A stretch of 12,659 nucleotides of DNA from UBA1189 sp045654565. GTDB lineage: Bacteria; Bacteroidota; Bacteroidia; Bacteroidales; Bacteroidaceae. This document shows, piece by piece, positions 1 to 5,506 of this stretch. The stretch covers positions 1 through 12,659 of the forward strand of contig JAZONP010000182.1 of NCBI GenBank assembly GCA_045654565.1, written 5' to 3'. Positions within the stretch are counted from its first letter, which is position 1; every line of letters begins with the position of its first letter. The notes beneath the pieces were generated by a model that was not told the origin of the DNA, searched no databases, and saw nothing but the letters and a program-made list of their open reading frames with translations. A program made the position numbers and the translations under genes.

Positions 1-1
1 T

Positions 2-757
2 AACTCATGTGGTCAGGGCGGTCCGCTCGTGCACGACCGTGCCTTTGGTGCTCCCACACGCATGGGATTCATCATCCGTCCCGCCGATGCCAGGGGTGGT
101 GCCGATGTGGCTACCGCTGGAGACAAGCCCCTACTCATGACCCAGCAGAAGAATGGCGACATCGCCATAGAGAGCGGCATCGAGGGTGCTACCGTGATGT
201 ACAAGATTGGCACAGGCCGTAAGGCTAAGGCCGTGAAGTACACCGAGCCCATCCCCTTCCGCGATGGTGGTACCATCACCGCTTATTACAAGGAGAAGCC
301 CGAACTCAAGGTGACCATGACCTATGCCAAGATCGAGAAGATCAACACCGAGGTTATCTTCACCAGTAGCGAGGAGTCAGGTAGCGGCAACGCCAGCCAC
401 CTCGTGGACAACGACGTGAACACCATCTGGCACACCATGTACTCAGTGACCGTGGCCAAGTATCCCCACTGGGTAGACCTCGACGCTGGCGAGGTGAAGA
501 CCATCACCGGCTTCACCTACCTGCCCCGTCAGGATGGTCCCAACGGCAACATCAAGGACTACCGCCTCCAGGTGTCTAACGACGGTAAGAACTGGGGCGA
601 CCCCGTAGCCGAGGGTGCCTTTGCCAACGACAGCAAACTGAAGCGCGTGATGCTCGACAAGCCCGTCAAGGCACGCTACATCCGCTTCACCGCCCTCAGT
701 TCACAGGCTGGCAACGACTTCGCCTCAGGTGCCGAGCTCGGTATCTTGGCTGAGTAA
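2..757 (+). CDS. C-terminal part of a secreted glycoside hydrolase with a discoidin-like (F5/8 type C) domain; 5' end outside window
   Basis: The reading frame is open to the left edge, so only the last 251 residues are visible and no start can be chosen. Three parts can be seen. The first ~30 residues (NSCG...GFIIRPA) look like the end of a catalytic or accessory beta domain; NSCG recalls the C-terminal small domain of GH2 beta-galactosidases, but this is a weak guess. Next, at about residues 43-95, comes a domain of the chitobiase/Fn3-associated type (IAIESGIEGATVMYKI, then a YTEPIPF segment). Residues ~105-250 form an F5/8 type C (CBM32-like) fold, shown by the NASHLVDNDVNTIWHT and KDYRLQVSNDGKNWG motifs and the ending KPVKARYIRFTALSS. 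Such domains bind sugars at or outside the cell surface. Codons are strongly C-ending, unlike nusB downstream. The family of the catalytic domain remains open. Confidence 0.75.
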   Translation, partial: NSCGQGGPLVHDRAFGAPTRMGFIIRPADARGGADVATAGDKPLLMTQQKNGDIAIESGIEGATVMYKIGTGRKAKAVKYTEPIPFRDGGTITAYYKEKPELKVTMTYAKIEKINTEVIFTSSEESGSGNASHLVDNDVNTIWHTMYSVTVAKYPHWVDLDAGEVKTITGFTYLPRQDGPNGNIKDYRLQVSNDGKNWGDPVAEGAFANDSKLKRVMLDKPVKARYIRFTALSSQAGNDFASGAELGILAE

Positions 758-798
758 GAGCTATGAGCGATGAGCTGTGAGCAATGAGCCTTGAGCTC
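758..798. repeat. Degenerate short tandem repeat built on TGAGC
   Basis: Directly after the stop codon of the first gene, the pentamer TGAGC occurs five times at irregular spacing of about 7-9 bases, joined by variants such as ATGAGCGATGAGC and TGTGAGC. Nothing suggests it is coding. It looks like a decayed microsatellite-like stretch; no function can be assigned. Confidence 0.6.
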
Positions 799-807
799 GG
801 AAATATA

Positions 808-841
808 AACTCCGCCTCCCACTATCGTGAGGGGCGGAGTT
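808..841 (+). terminator. Hairpin terminator downstream of the glycoside hydrolase gene
   Basis: The arms AACTCCGCCTCCCAC (808-822) and GTGAGGGGCGGAGTT (827-841) pair over 15 positions with one G-T wobble and one mismatch around a TATC loop. The following GCTTTATA gives only a weak U-tract. On the opposite strand the hairpin is followed by TTTATATTT, so it may also stop transcription from the right. It is the only strong stem between the first gene and the repeat block. Confidence 0.6.
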
Positions 842-860
842 GCTTTATAGGTAGTGTAGA

Positions 861-894
861 CTTGCATTTCTTCTACTTTCGCTCGTTGAGATTT
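861..894 (+). repeat. Short dispersed repeat R1, copy a
   Basis: The core TTCGCTCGTTGAGATTT, preceded by a GCATTT...TCTAC segment, is found again at 1181-1215 in the same orientation. In this copy the GAGATTT end runs directly into the left flank of the MITE-like element at 900. In the other copy the repeat leads straight into the nusB promoter. It may be a remnant of a promoter region separated from its gene by later insertion. Confidence 0.7.
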
Positions 895-899
895 AATTT

Positions 900-1069
900 G
901 GCAATAATATAGATGTTGTCCAAAACGTCTCGTTCATTTCGAGTAAAGCGAGAAATCTCGCAGAGTGCCCTGGCAGAGTCCCAGCGCGAGATCCCTCGGC
1001 GCTTCGTTTTGTCGGGATGACACCATCGATGAGATTTTAGTGTTAGTGGACAACTGCTATATTATCTCC
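900..1069. mobile_element. 170-bp MITE-like element with 23-bp terminal inverted repeats and an 8-bp flanking direct repeat
   Basis: The left end (900-922, beginning GGCAATAATATAG and ending GTTGTCCA) is the inverted copy of the right end (1047-1069, beginning TGGACAAC and ending CTATATTATCTCC), matching at 19 of 23 positions. Immediately outside both ends lies the same octamer TTTAATTT (892-899 and 1070-1077), as expected of a target-site duplication. The element has no room for a transposase gene, so a transposase would have to be supplied in trans. Ends starting with GG and an AT-rich 8-bp duplication resemble those made by ISL3- or IS1595-type transposases, but this is inference from known family habits. 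The interior holds a second, imperfect palindrome (933-1022). Confidence 0.75.
933..1022. repeat. Imperfect palindromic (REP-like) core inside the MITE-like element
   Basis: Left arm 933-961 and right arm 985-1022 are inverted copies with gaps. TCATTTCGA (934-942) mirrors TCGGGATGA (1012-1020), and AGAAATCTCGC (951-961) mirrors GCGAGATCCCT (986-996), leaving a loop of about 24 bases. Sequences of this style (TCATTTCGA...AGAAATCTC...GGGATGACA) recur between genes in many Bacteroidota, according to general familiarity rather than a search. The arms could fold as one long stem or as two smaller hairpins. Confidence 0.65.
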
Positions 1070-1089
1070 TTTAATTTTATTATTGAATC

Positions 1090-1170
1090 TCTGTTGGCTA
1101 AAGCCGCTCCTTGGGGGAGATAAATCTCCCGTCGTTGCAACCGACGCTATTGCTCCGCGTCGGCGCTCAG
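1090..1170. repeat. Hairpin repeat R2, copy A (intergenic)
   Basis: The core at 1109-1148 matches 10483-10522 at 34 of 40 positions in the same orientation. It contains two good stems. GGGAGAT/ATCTCCC (1115-1121 and 1124-1130) is a near-perfect palindrome with a two-base centre. CCGACGC/GCGTCGG (1141-1147 and 1157-1163) closes over a nine-base loop. Between them, CGTCG...CGACG (1130-1146) offers a competing pairing. Read on the minus strand this copy is also open and would encode ASVATTGDLS, almost the peptide actually translated from copy B. Here it lies about 100 bases upstream of nusB, with no sign of being coding. Confidence 0.7.
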
Positions 1171-1180
1171 TATAGAAAAT

Positions 1181-1215
1181 ACAAGCATTTTCTCTACATT
1201 CGCTCGTTGAGATTT
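1181..1215 (+). repeat. Short dispersed repeat R1, copy b, adjoining the nusB promoter
   Basis: The repeat shares its core TTCGCTCGTTGAGATTT and the preceding GCATTTTCTCTAC-like segment with 861-894. Its end overlaps the TTG used as the presumed -33 element of the nusB promoter, so the repeat may carry half of a promoter with it. Confidence 0.65.
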
Positions 1216-1244
1216 GGCTGTTCTGTCGATTTTCACTACCTTCG
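1213..1244 (+). promoter_or_regulatory. Promoter of nusB (Bacteroidota type)
   Basis: TTG at 1213-1215 and TACCTTCG at 1237-1244 are 21 bases apart. They fit the Bacteroidota pattern TTG-N19-21-TAnnTTTG with one mismatch (C for T at the seventh position of the -7 box). Transcription would begin near 1250, leaving a leader of roughly 15 bases before the nusB ATG. This is probably the promoter of the whole nusB-yajC-YbbR-coaE run. Confidence 0.6.
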
Positions 1245-1265
1245 CACAAAATTTCATAAAGAGTT

Positions 1266-2192
1266 ATGATTAATAGAGTTCTTATCAGGCTGAAGGTGAT
1301 TCAGATTGTCTATGCCTACTATCAAAATGGAGGCAGAAATTTAGAGGCTGCAGAGAAGGAGTTGTTCTATAGCATGTCTAAAGCTTACGACTTGTACAAG
1401 TATCTGCTGACGTTGATGATAGAGGTTACACAATTTGCTGATCGCCGCATCGATAATCGTCGCCACAAGCTGCGTCCTACAGAGGAGGACCTCAATCCCA
1501 ATACTCGCTTTATTGACAATGCCTTCATGGCACAGTTGATGCAGAATGTACAACTCGAGGAGTTTCGCGCCAACCAAAAGCGTACTTGGGACGATGAGGG
1601 CGACTTCGTGAAGCATCTCTTTGAGCGTATCGAGGCTACCAAGACCTATCAGGAGTATATGGCCAAGGAGACGCTGACCTATGAGGATGACCGCGAATTG
1701 TGGCGTAAACTCTACCGCTCAACGATTGCTCAGAACGAGGAAATCGATGAGATATTGGAGGAACAGAGCCTCTATTGGAACGATGATAAGGCTATCGTGG
1801 ATACCTTCGTGCTGAAGACCATCAAACGTTTTGATCCCGAGAATGGTGCCGAACAGGAACTGATGCCAGAATATAAGGATGCTGAGGATAAAGAGTTTGC
1901 ACGTAAACTTCTTCGCACGGCTATTGCCAATGCTGATGCATACCGCAAACTGATGGAGAACAATGCCAAGAACTGGGATATGGAGCGTTTTGCCTTCATG
2001 GATATTCTTATCATGCAGGTGGCATTGGCAGAGATTCTCTCGTTTCCCTCAATACCCGTATCGGTGTCGCTCAACGAGTATGTGGAGATTGCTAAAATAT
2101 ATAGTACGCCCAAGAGCGCTAGCTTTATCAATGGTATGCTCGATGGTATCGTAACCCAACTCAAGAACGAGAACAAACTGAACAAGAAATAA
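1266..2192 (+). CDS. nusB: Transcription antitermination factor NusB, long Bacteroidota form
   Basis: NusB binds the boxA RNA with NusE (ribosomal protein S10) and helps RNA polymerase read through rRNA operons. At 308 residues the protein is about twice the length of E. coli NusB, which is usual in Bacteroidota. The extra length is an N-terminal helical part beginning MINRVLIRLKVIQIVYAYYQ. The NusB fold proper occupies about the last 140 residues, ending with NWDMERFAFMDILIMQVALAE, the SLNEYVEIAKIYSTPKSASF helix and GMLDGIV, all typical of the family. The ATG at 1266 follows a recognisable promoter and leads directly into the family's N-terminus. The gene heads a four-gene run, with yajC following after 42 bases. 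Confidence 0.93.
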   Translation: MINRVLIRLKVIQIVYAYYQNGGRNLEAAEKELFYSMSKAYDLYKYLLTLMIEVTQFADRRIDNRRHKLRPTEEDLNPNTRFIDNAFMAQLMQNVQLEEFRANQKRTWDDEGDFVKHLFERIEATKTYQEYMAKETLTYEDDRELWRKLYRSTIAQNEEIDEILEEQSLYWNDDKAIVDTFVLKTIKRFDPENGAEQELMPEYKDAEDKEFARKLLRTAIANADAYRKLMENNAKNWDMERFAFMDILIMQVALAEILSFPSIPVSVSLNEYVEIAKIYSTPKSASFINGMLDGIVTQLKNENKLNKK

Positions 2193-2224
2193 GTTAAAAG
2201 GATAATTTACTAACTAATAAAAAA

Positions 2225-2230
2225 AAGGAA
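2225..2230 (+). promoter_or_regulatory. Ribosome binding site of yajC
   Basis: An AAAGGA stretch lies a few bases before the ATG at 2235, inside an otherwise A-rich leader (2193-2234). Clear Shine-Dalgarno-like sites are uncommon before genes of this phylum, so it is worth noting. No separate promoter was recognised in the 42-base gap, so yajC is probably read from the nusB promoter. Confidence 0.4.
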
Positions 2231-2234
2231 TACT

Positions 2235-2561
2235 ATGTTGTTATTGCAAGCACAAGCAGCTGGAGGTACAACCTCTTTCTTGTCATCGCCCATCATCATG
2301 TTGGTGTTGATGTTCGTTATCATGTGGTTCTTTATGATTCGTCCGCAGCGCAACCAGCAGAAGGCTATCGAGGCTTTCCGTAATAGCCTGGCTCCCGGTC
2401 AGCAGGTGGTGACAAATGGTGGTATCTATGGCACAGTGAAGGATATTATCAATGAGAACGGTCGCAGCATCGTAGTGGTAGAAATTGCTACAGGTGTGAA
2501 GATCAAGGTTGATAAGTCATCTATATATGCCGACGCATCGTTGAATGCGCCCCAGAAGTAA
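2235..2561 (+). CDS. yajC: Preprotein translocase accessory subunit YajC
   Basis: YajC is a small inner-membrane protein that associates with SecDF and the SecYEG channel during protein export. The 108-residue product shows the family layout. A short N-terminus rich in Gln, Ala and Gly is followed by one membrane segment at about residues 19-35 (IIMLVLMFVIMWFFMI), then the RPQRNQQKA motif (residues 36-44) at the membrane exit, and a small cytoplasmic beta domain containing GGIYGTVKDI. The length is normal for the family. The next gene begins at or just after the stop codon, so the two are probably co-translated. Confidence 0.94.
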   Translation: MLLLQAQAAGGTTSFLSSPIIMLVLMFVIMWFFMIRPQRNQQKAIEAFRNSLAPGQQVVTNGGIYGTVKDIINENGRSIVVVEIATGVKIKVDKSSIYADASLNAPQK

Positions 2562-2568
2562 GAAGACG

Positions 2569-3573
2569 ATGGCCGAGAAACAGCCACAACAAGAAGGGCA
2601 AAAGAAAAACTTCCTGAGAAACTTCCTGCGTGTCAATGACAGCGGGGAGTTTCTCGTGTTTTTATTCTTCCTGTTTGCCGCCTTCATCTTTTGGTACCTG
2701 ATGACAATGAATCAGGAGTATGAGATGAAGTATAAGGTCAGACTGGAACTGAAACGTCTGCCTGAACATCTTGTCGTCACCGAAGAACTGCCCAAAGAGA
2801 TTGAGGTGGTGCTCAAGGATAGAGGTGACAAACTGGTGGAGTATAAGGCGCGCGGACTGATGAAGACCCTAGTCATTGACCATCGACACTATGCGAATGT
2901 CATGGGCCATACGGCTATCCATGGTGTCGAGTTGAACAAGCTGTTGAGCGAAGGACTGGCCTCGACAACATCTATCGTCTCTGTCTCGTTGGACACGCTA
3001 CAATACTATGTCGCTGATGCGCGTGGCGTGAAACTTCCTGTGCGCTGGCAAGGGGTGATAGAGGCAAACAGTCAGTACACCATGGAGCAGGTGCGCATGG
3101 TACCTGATAGTGTGGTGGTGTATGTCGCTCCGCAAGTTAGAGATACGATGAAGGCCGTATATGTGTCGGATATCTATCTCGTGGGGTTGACCGACTCGGT
3201 GAACTACACGATCGATCTGACGAAGGGCAAGCGTGGCGTGCGCTATGAGCCCTCAGAAGTGGCGCTCAAGGCAGCGGTGAGCCCCTATGTGGTGAAGAGT
3301 GTGGTGGTGCCTGTCGAAGGATATATGTTTCCCTATGGTCAGCATCTGAAAACCTTCCCCTCGAAGGTGACTGTTAGATTCCGTGTGGGGCTGAATGACT
3401 TCCGTGAGGTGACGGAAAAGGATTTCAAAGTACGTGTTCGTCATAGCCAACTCAATGAGAATGCATCGGGTAGGGTGACCCTCTCGGTGGATGAGATGCC
3501 GGGTAATGTGACGAATGTTGTGATAGAGCCAGCAGAGGTGGACTACCTTATCGAAATGGGAACTTGGATGTAA
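2569..3573 (+). CDS. YbbR-domain membrane-anchored protein
   Basis: The product (334 residues from the ATG at 2569) has a charged N-terminus, one membrane segment at about residues 27-45 (FLVFLFFLFAAFIFWYLM) and a long extracytoplasmic part. That part is made of beta-rich repeats, e.g. YKVRLELKRLPEHLVV and VVVPVEGY, matching YbbR-like proteins of Bacteroidota. YbbR proteins are known in Firmicutes for links to cyclic-di-AMP synthase; in this phylum the role is not established. An in-frame ATG at 2545 would overlap the yajC stop and add MRPRSKKT. I prefer 2569 because MAEKQ is a more usual beginning, but cannot exclude the longer form. The position between yajC and coaE is a conserved arrangement in the group. 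Confidence 0.85.
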   Translation: MAEKQPQQEGQKKNFLRNFLRVNDSGEFLVFLFFLFAAFIFWYLMTMNQEYEMKYKVRLELKRLPEHLVVTEELPKEIEVVLKDRGDKLVEYKARGLMKTLVIDHRHYANVMGHTAIHGVELNKLLSEGLASTTSIVSVSLDTLQYYVADARGVKLPVRWQGVIEANSQYTMEQVRMVPDSVVVYVAPQVRDTMKAVYVSDIYLVGLTDSVNYTIDLTKGKRGVRYEPSEVALKAAVSPYVVKSVVVPVEGYMFPYGQHLKTFPSKVTVRFRVGLNDFREVTEKDFKVRVRHSQLNENASGRVTLSVDEMPGNVTNVVIEPAEVDYLIEMGTWM

Positions 3574-3577
3574 AAGA

Positions 3578-4183
3578 ATGGGTATGGTATCATCCGCTCC
3601 ATATATAATAGGTGTCACTGGAGGTATTGGTAGTGGTAAGTCCGTGGTGTCGAGTCTGCTCAGGTTGATGGATGTGCCTGTCTACGATTGCGATAGTGAG
3701 GCCAAGAGGTTGATGCGGCAAAGTGGAGAGATTCGTGAAGCTCTCATCGAAGTTGTAGGTCCCGAGGTGTATGCCCCCGATGGGATGCTCAATAGAGCAT
3801 ATCTGGCAGCCTATATGTTTTGCGATGAAGGGCGAGTGAAACAGATCAATCGTATCGTGCACCCCGTGGTGCGTGTCGATTTCAGACGGTGGGCACAACA
3901 GACGGGTAGGAATGTGGTGGCGGTAGAGAGTGCCATACTCGTCGAGGCTAGGATGAAGGCCGACGTGGATGAGGTGTGGCTGGTGCATGCTCCAGAGGAT
4001 ATCCGCCTGAGACGTGCAATGTCGCGTGACGGGTCGGGTGAGGAGGCGGTGCGTAGCCGCATGAGGAGGCAGCAGAGCGATGCGGAGTATCTCAAACAAG
4101 CCGATAAGGTGGTGTACAACGATGGAATACATTCGCTGATACAGCAGACGCTTGGGTTGCTCAGCAGAATTTCTGACAAATAA
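3578..4183 (+). CDS. coaE: Dephospho-CoA kinase
   Basis: The enzyme phosphorylates the 3'-hydroxyl of dephospho-CoA with ATP, the last step of coenzyme A synthesis, in the cytoplasm. The P-loop GGIGSGKS lies at residues 15-22. DCDSEAKRL at 37-45 contains the Asp (D39) that corresponds to the catalytic D33 of the E. coli enzyme. The NRIVHP motif at 91-96 and the lid-like RRAMSRDG region are also as expected. The length of 201 residues is normal. The start is four bases after the YbbR stop, indicating translation from the same transcript; Met3 at 3584 is an alternative start. Confidence 0.95.
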   Translation: MGMVSSAPYIIGVTGGIGSGKSVVSSLLRLMDVPVYDCDSEAKRLMRQSGEIREALIEVVGPEVYAPDGMLNRAYLAAYMFCDEGRVKQINRIVHPVVRVDFRRWAQQTGRNVVAVESAILVEARMKADVDEVWLVHAPEDIRLRRAMSRDGSGEEAVRSRMRRQQSDAEYLKQADKVVYNDGIHSLIQQTLGLLSRISDK

Positions 4184-4195
4184 ACCTATATTGTC

Positions 4196-4209
4196 TTCGG
4201 TTAACCGAA
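4196..4209. promoter_or_regulatory. Perfect 14-bp palindrome, candidate operator before the DUF5606 gene
   Basis: TTCGGTTAACCGAA is a perfect inverted repeat with no loop, which fits a dimeric DNA-binding protein better than an RNA hairpin. It lies 13 bases after the coaE stop. It also sits where the -33 element would be relative to TAATTTTG at 4219-4226. No binding protein can be named. Confidence 0.4.
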
Positions 4210-4218
4210 AATTTACAT

Positions 4219-4226
4219 TAATTTTG
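4219..4226 (+). promoter_or_regulatory. Candidate -7 box of the DUF5606 / DUF4923 promoter
   Basis: TAATTTTG matches the Bacteroidota -7 consensus TAnnTTTG at all fixed positions and would place the transcript start about 30 bases before the ATG at 4267. No TTG is found 19-21 bases upstream; that position is filled by TTC within the 14-bp palindrome. The promoter may therefore be weak or depend on an activator. Confidence 0.45.
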
Positions 4227-4266
4227 TCTTTGTAATAAAAAATAAACCTTTAAAAAGAAAACTATT

Positions 4267-4683
4267 ATGCTTAAAACTGTATTGTCTATAGCCGGTAAAC
4301 CCGGTTTATATAAGCTTGTATCCAGTGGTCGCAATATGCTTATCGTTGAGGCTCTTGATGCTACCAAGAAGCGCATGCCTATTCATGGTATTGATAAGGT
4401 AGTGGCACTTGGCGATATCGCTATGTATACCGATGATGAGGAGGTGCCTCTGTGGCAGGTGCTTGAGAATGTGAAGGCTAAGTGCGAGGGAGCTGCCTGC
4501 GCGGTAGACCACAAGAAGGCTTCGAATGAGGAGTTGGCCGACTTCTTCGCAGAGGTGTTGCCCAACTATGATCGCGATCGTGTATATATGACTCATGTGC
4601 GCAAGCTCATCCAATGGTATAACATTCTCGTAGCTGCAGGGATTACCGATTTTGCTCCTGAGGAGGATGAAACAGAAGAATAA
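4267..4683 (+). CDS. DUF5606 family protein
   Basis: This 138-residue soluble protein begins MLKTVLSIAGKPGLYKLVSS, the characteristic beginning of a short Bacteroidota-specific family of unknown function (DUF5606). The first half (to about residue 60) looks like a small beta barrel (GLYKLVSSGRNMLIVEAL, then KRMPIHGIDKVVALGDIAMY). The second half is helical and acidic, with NEELADFFAEVLPNYDRDRVY and VRKLIQWYNILVAAGI, and an acidic tail. No catalytic motif is visible. It starts 84 bases after coaE behind its own promoter-like box and is followed 12 bases later by a lipoprotein gene, probably on one transcript. Confidence 0.85.
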   Translation: MLKTVLSIAGKPGLYKLVSSGRNMLIVEALDATKKRMPIHGIDKVVALGDIAMYTDDEEVPLWQVLENVKAKCEGAACAVDHKKASNEELADFFAEVLPNYDRDRVYMTHVRKLIQWYNILVAAGITDFAPEEDETEE

Positions 4684-4695
4684 ACAAATACGGAT

Positions 4696-5433
4696 ATGAA
4701 AAAGTTATTCTTGACATGTGCTGTCGCTGCCATGCTTTCCTCTTGTGGTAGCGTGTTGTCATTGAATGAGGATTATGTCTCTCCAGCTGCAACAGCGCCA
4801 ACGGCCTCTACGGAGGTTGCTCAGACCGGTGATACGGCAGGTGTGTTGGGGGGGCTATTGAGTTCGTTGGCAGGTAATGGCTCGGCCGTAGCGAATGAGG
4901 ATGGTACTGCGCTGACTACCAATGGAGTGATATCCGGTTTGCTGGGCTCTGTGCTCGAGGCTTTTACAACTGTCGATGAGGCAACTCTTGTGGGTACTTG
5001 GAATTTCAAGGGCTCAGCCTTTGTCTTTGAGAGTGAGAATGCATTGGCCTCGCTTGGTAGTGATGTCGTTGCTACGCAGTTGGAGGCTAAGGTGGACCAA
5101 TATCTGGCAAAGTTCAATATACGTGAGGGCGTGTGCTCTATTACCTTCAAGGAGGATAATACCTTTATGTTTGTCATGGGTGACCGTTATGTAGAGGGTA
5201 GCTATGTTCTTAATCAAGGAACAAAGGAGTTGACAATGACCTTCGGTATGTTTAAGACCGTGGCTAACGTAGTGTATGATGCTGATATGATAAACCTTGT
5301 ATATCAGAGCGATGGTTTGCTACGTATGCTCAAAGGATTGGGCTCAAATAGCAATAGCGGTACGTTGGCACTGCTCGGTGCACTGTTTGAGAAGTACGAC
5401 GGCATACGAATCGGTATGGCTTTTGCACAGTAG
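4696..5433 (+). CDS. DUF4923-type lipoprotein
   Basis: The 245-residue product has a lipoprotein signal: a basic start (MKK), a hydrophobic stretch and the lipobox LSSC with the lipidated Cys at residue 17. A low-complexity linker rich in Ala, Thr, Gly and Ser covers roughly residues 28-85 and contains LGGLLSSLAGNGSA. From about residue 95 follows a lipocalin-like beta domain (LVGTWNFKGSAFVFESEN, then CSITFKEDNTFMFVMGDRYVEGSYVLNQGTKELTMTF, split here for reading), which matches the DUF4923 family of Bacteroidota. The function is unknown. The protein is expected to sit in the outer membrane or face the periplasm. A run of seven G at 4848-4854 lies in the linker. Transcription ends at the strong hairpin at 5456-5494. 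Confidence 0.82.
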   Translation: MKKLFLTCAVAAMLSSCGSVLSLNEDYVSPAATAPTASTEVAQTGDTAGVLGGLLSSLAGNGSAVANEDGTALTTNGVISGLLGSVLEAFTTVDEATLVGTWNFKGSAFVFESENALASLGSDVVATQLEAKVDQYLAKFNIREGVCSITFKEDNTFMFVMGDRYVEGSYVLNQGTKELTMTFGMFKTVANVVYDADMINLVYQSDGLLRMLKGLGSNSNSGTLALLGALFEKYDGIRIGMAFAQ

Positions 5434-5455
5434 TGAAGAATTTATAGATAAAAAG

Positions 5456-5494
5456 AAGAGAAGAGGACCAAGGTCTTCTTCTCTTTGTTTTTTT
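5456..5494. terminator. Bidirectional terminator between the DUF4923 gene and ruvB
   Basis: AAGAGAAGAGGACC (5456-5469) and GGTCTTCTTCTCTT (5472-5485) pair over 14 positions with one G-T wobble, counting into a very tight loop. A run of seven T follows at 5488-5494. On the opposite strand the stem is followed by CTTTTTATC, so it can serve both converging genes, whose stops are only 73 bases apart. Confidence 0.85.
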
Positions 5495-5506
5495 ATGCTT
5501 GTGCTA

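Noticed and set aside
1043..1249. 68-residue open frame on the minus strand upstream of nusB
   Set aside because: It runs across repeats R2 and R1 and the nusB promoter; its only recognisable part is the repeat-encoded ASVATTGDLS. It looks like a by-product of an open repeat.
758..1265. CRISPR array
   Set aside because: The repeats are few, unevenly spaced and of different kinds; no regular repeat-spacer pattern or cas gene is present.
3590..4132. 180-residue open frame opposite coaE
   Set aside because: Rich in His, Thr and Ile in the way expected from the antisense of a coding frame; coaE on the plus strand is certain.
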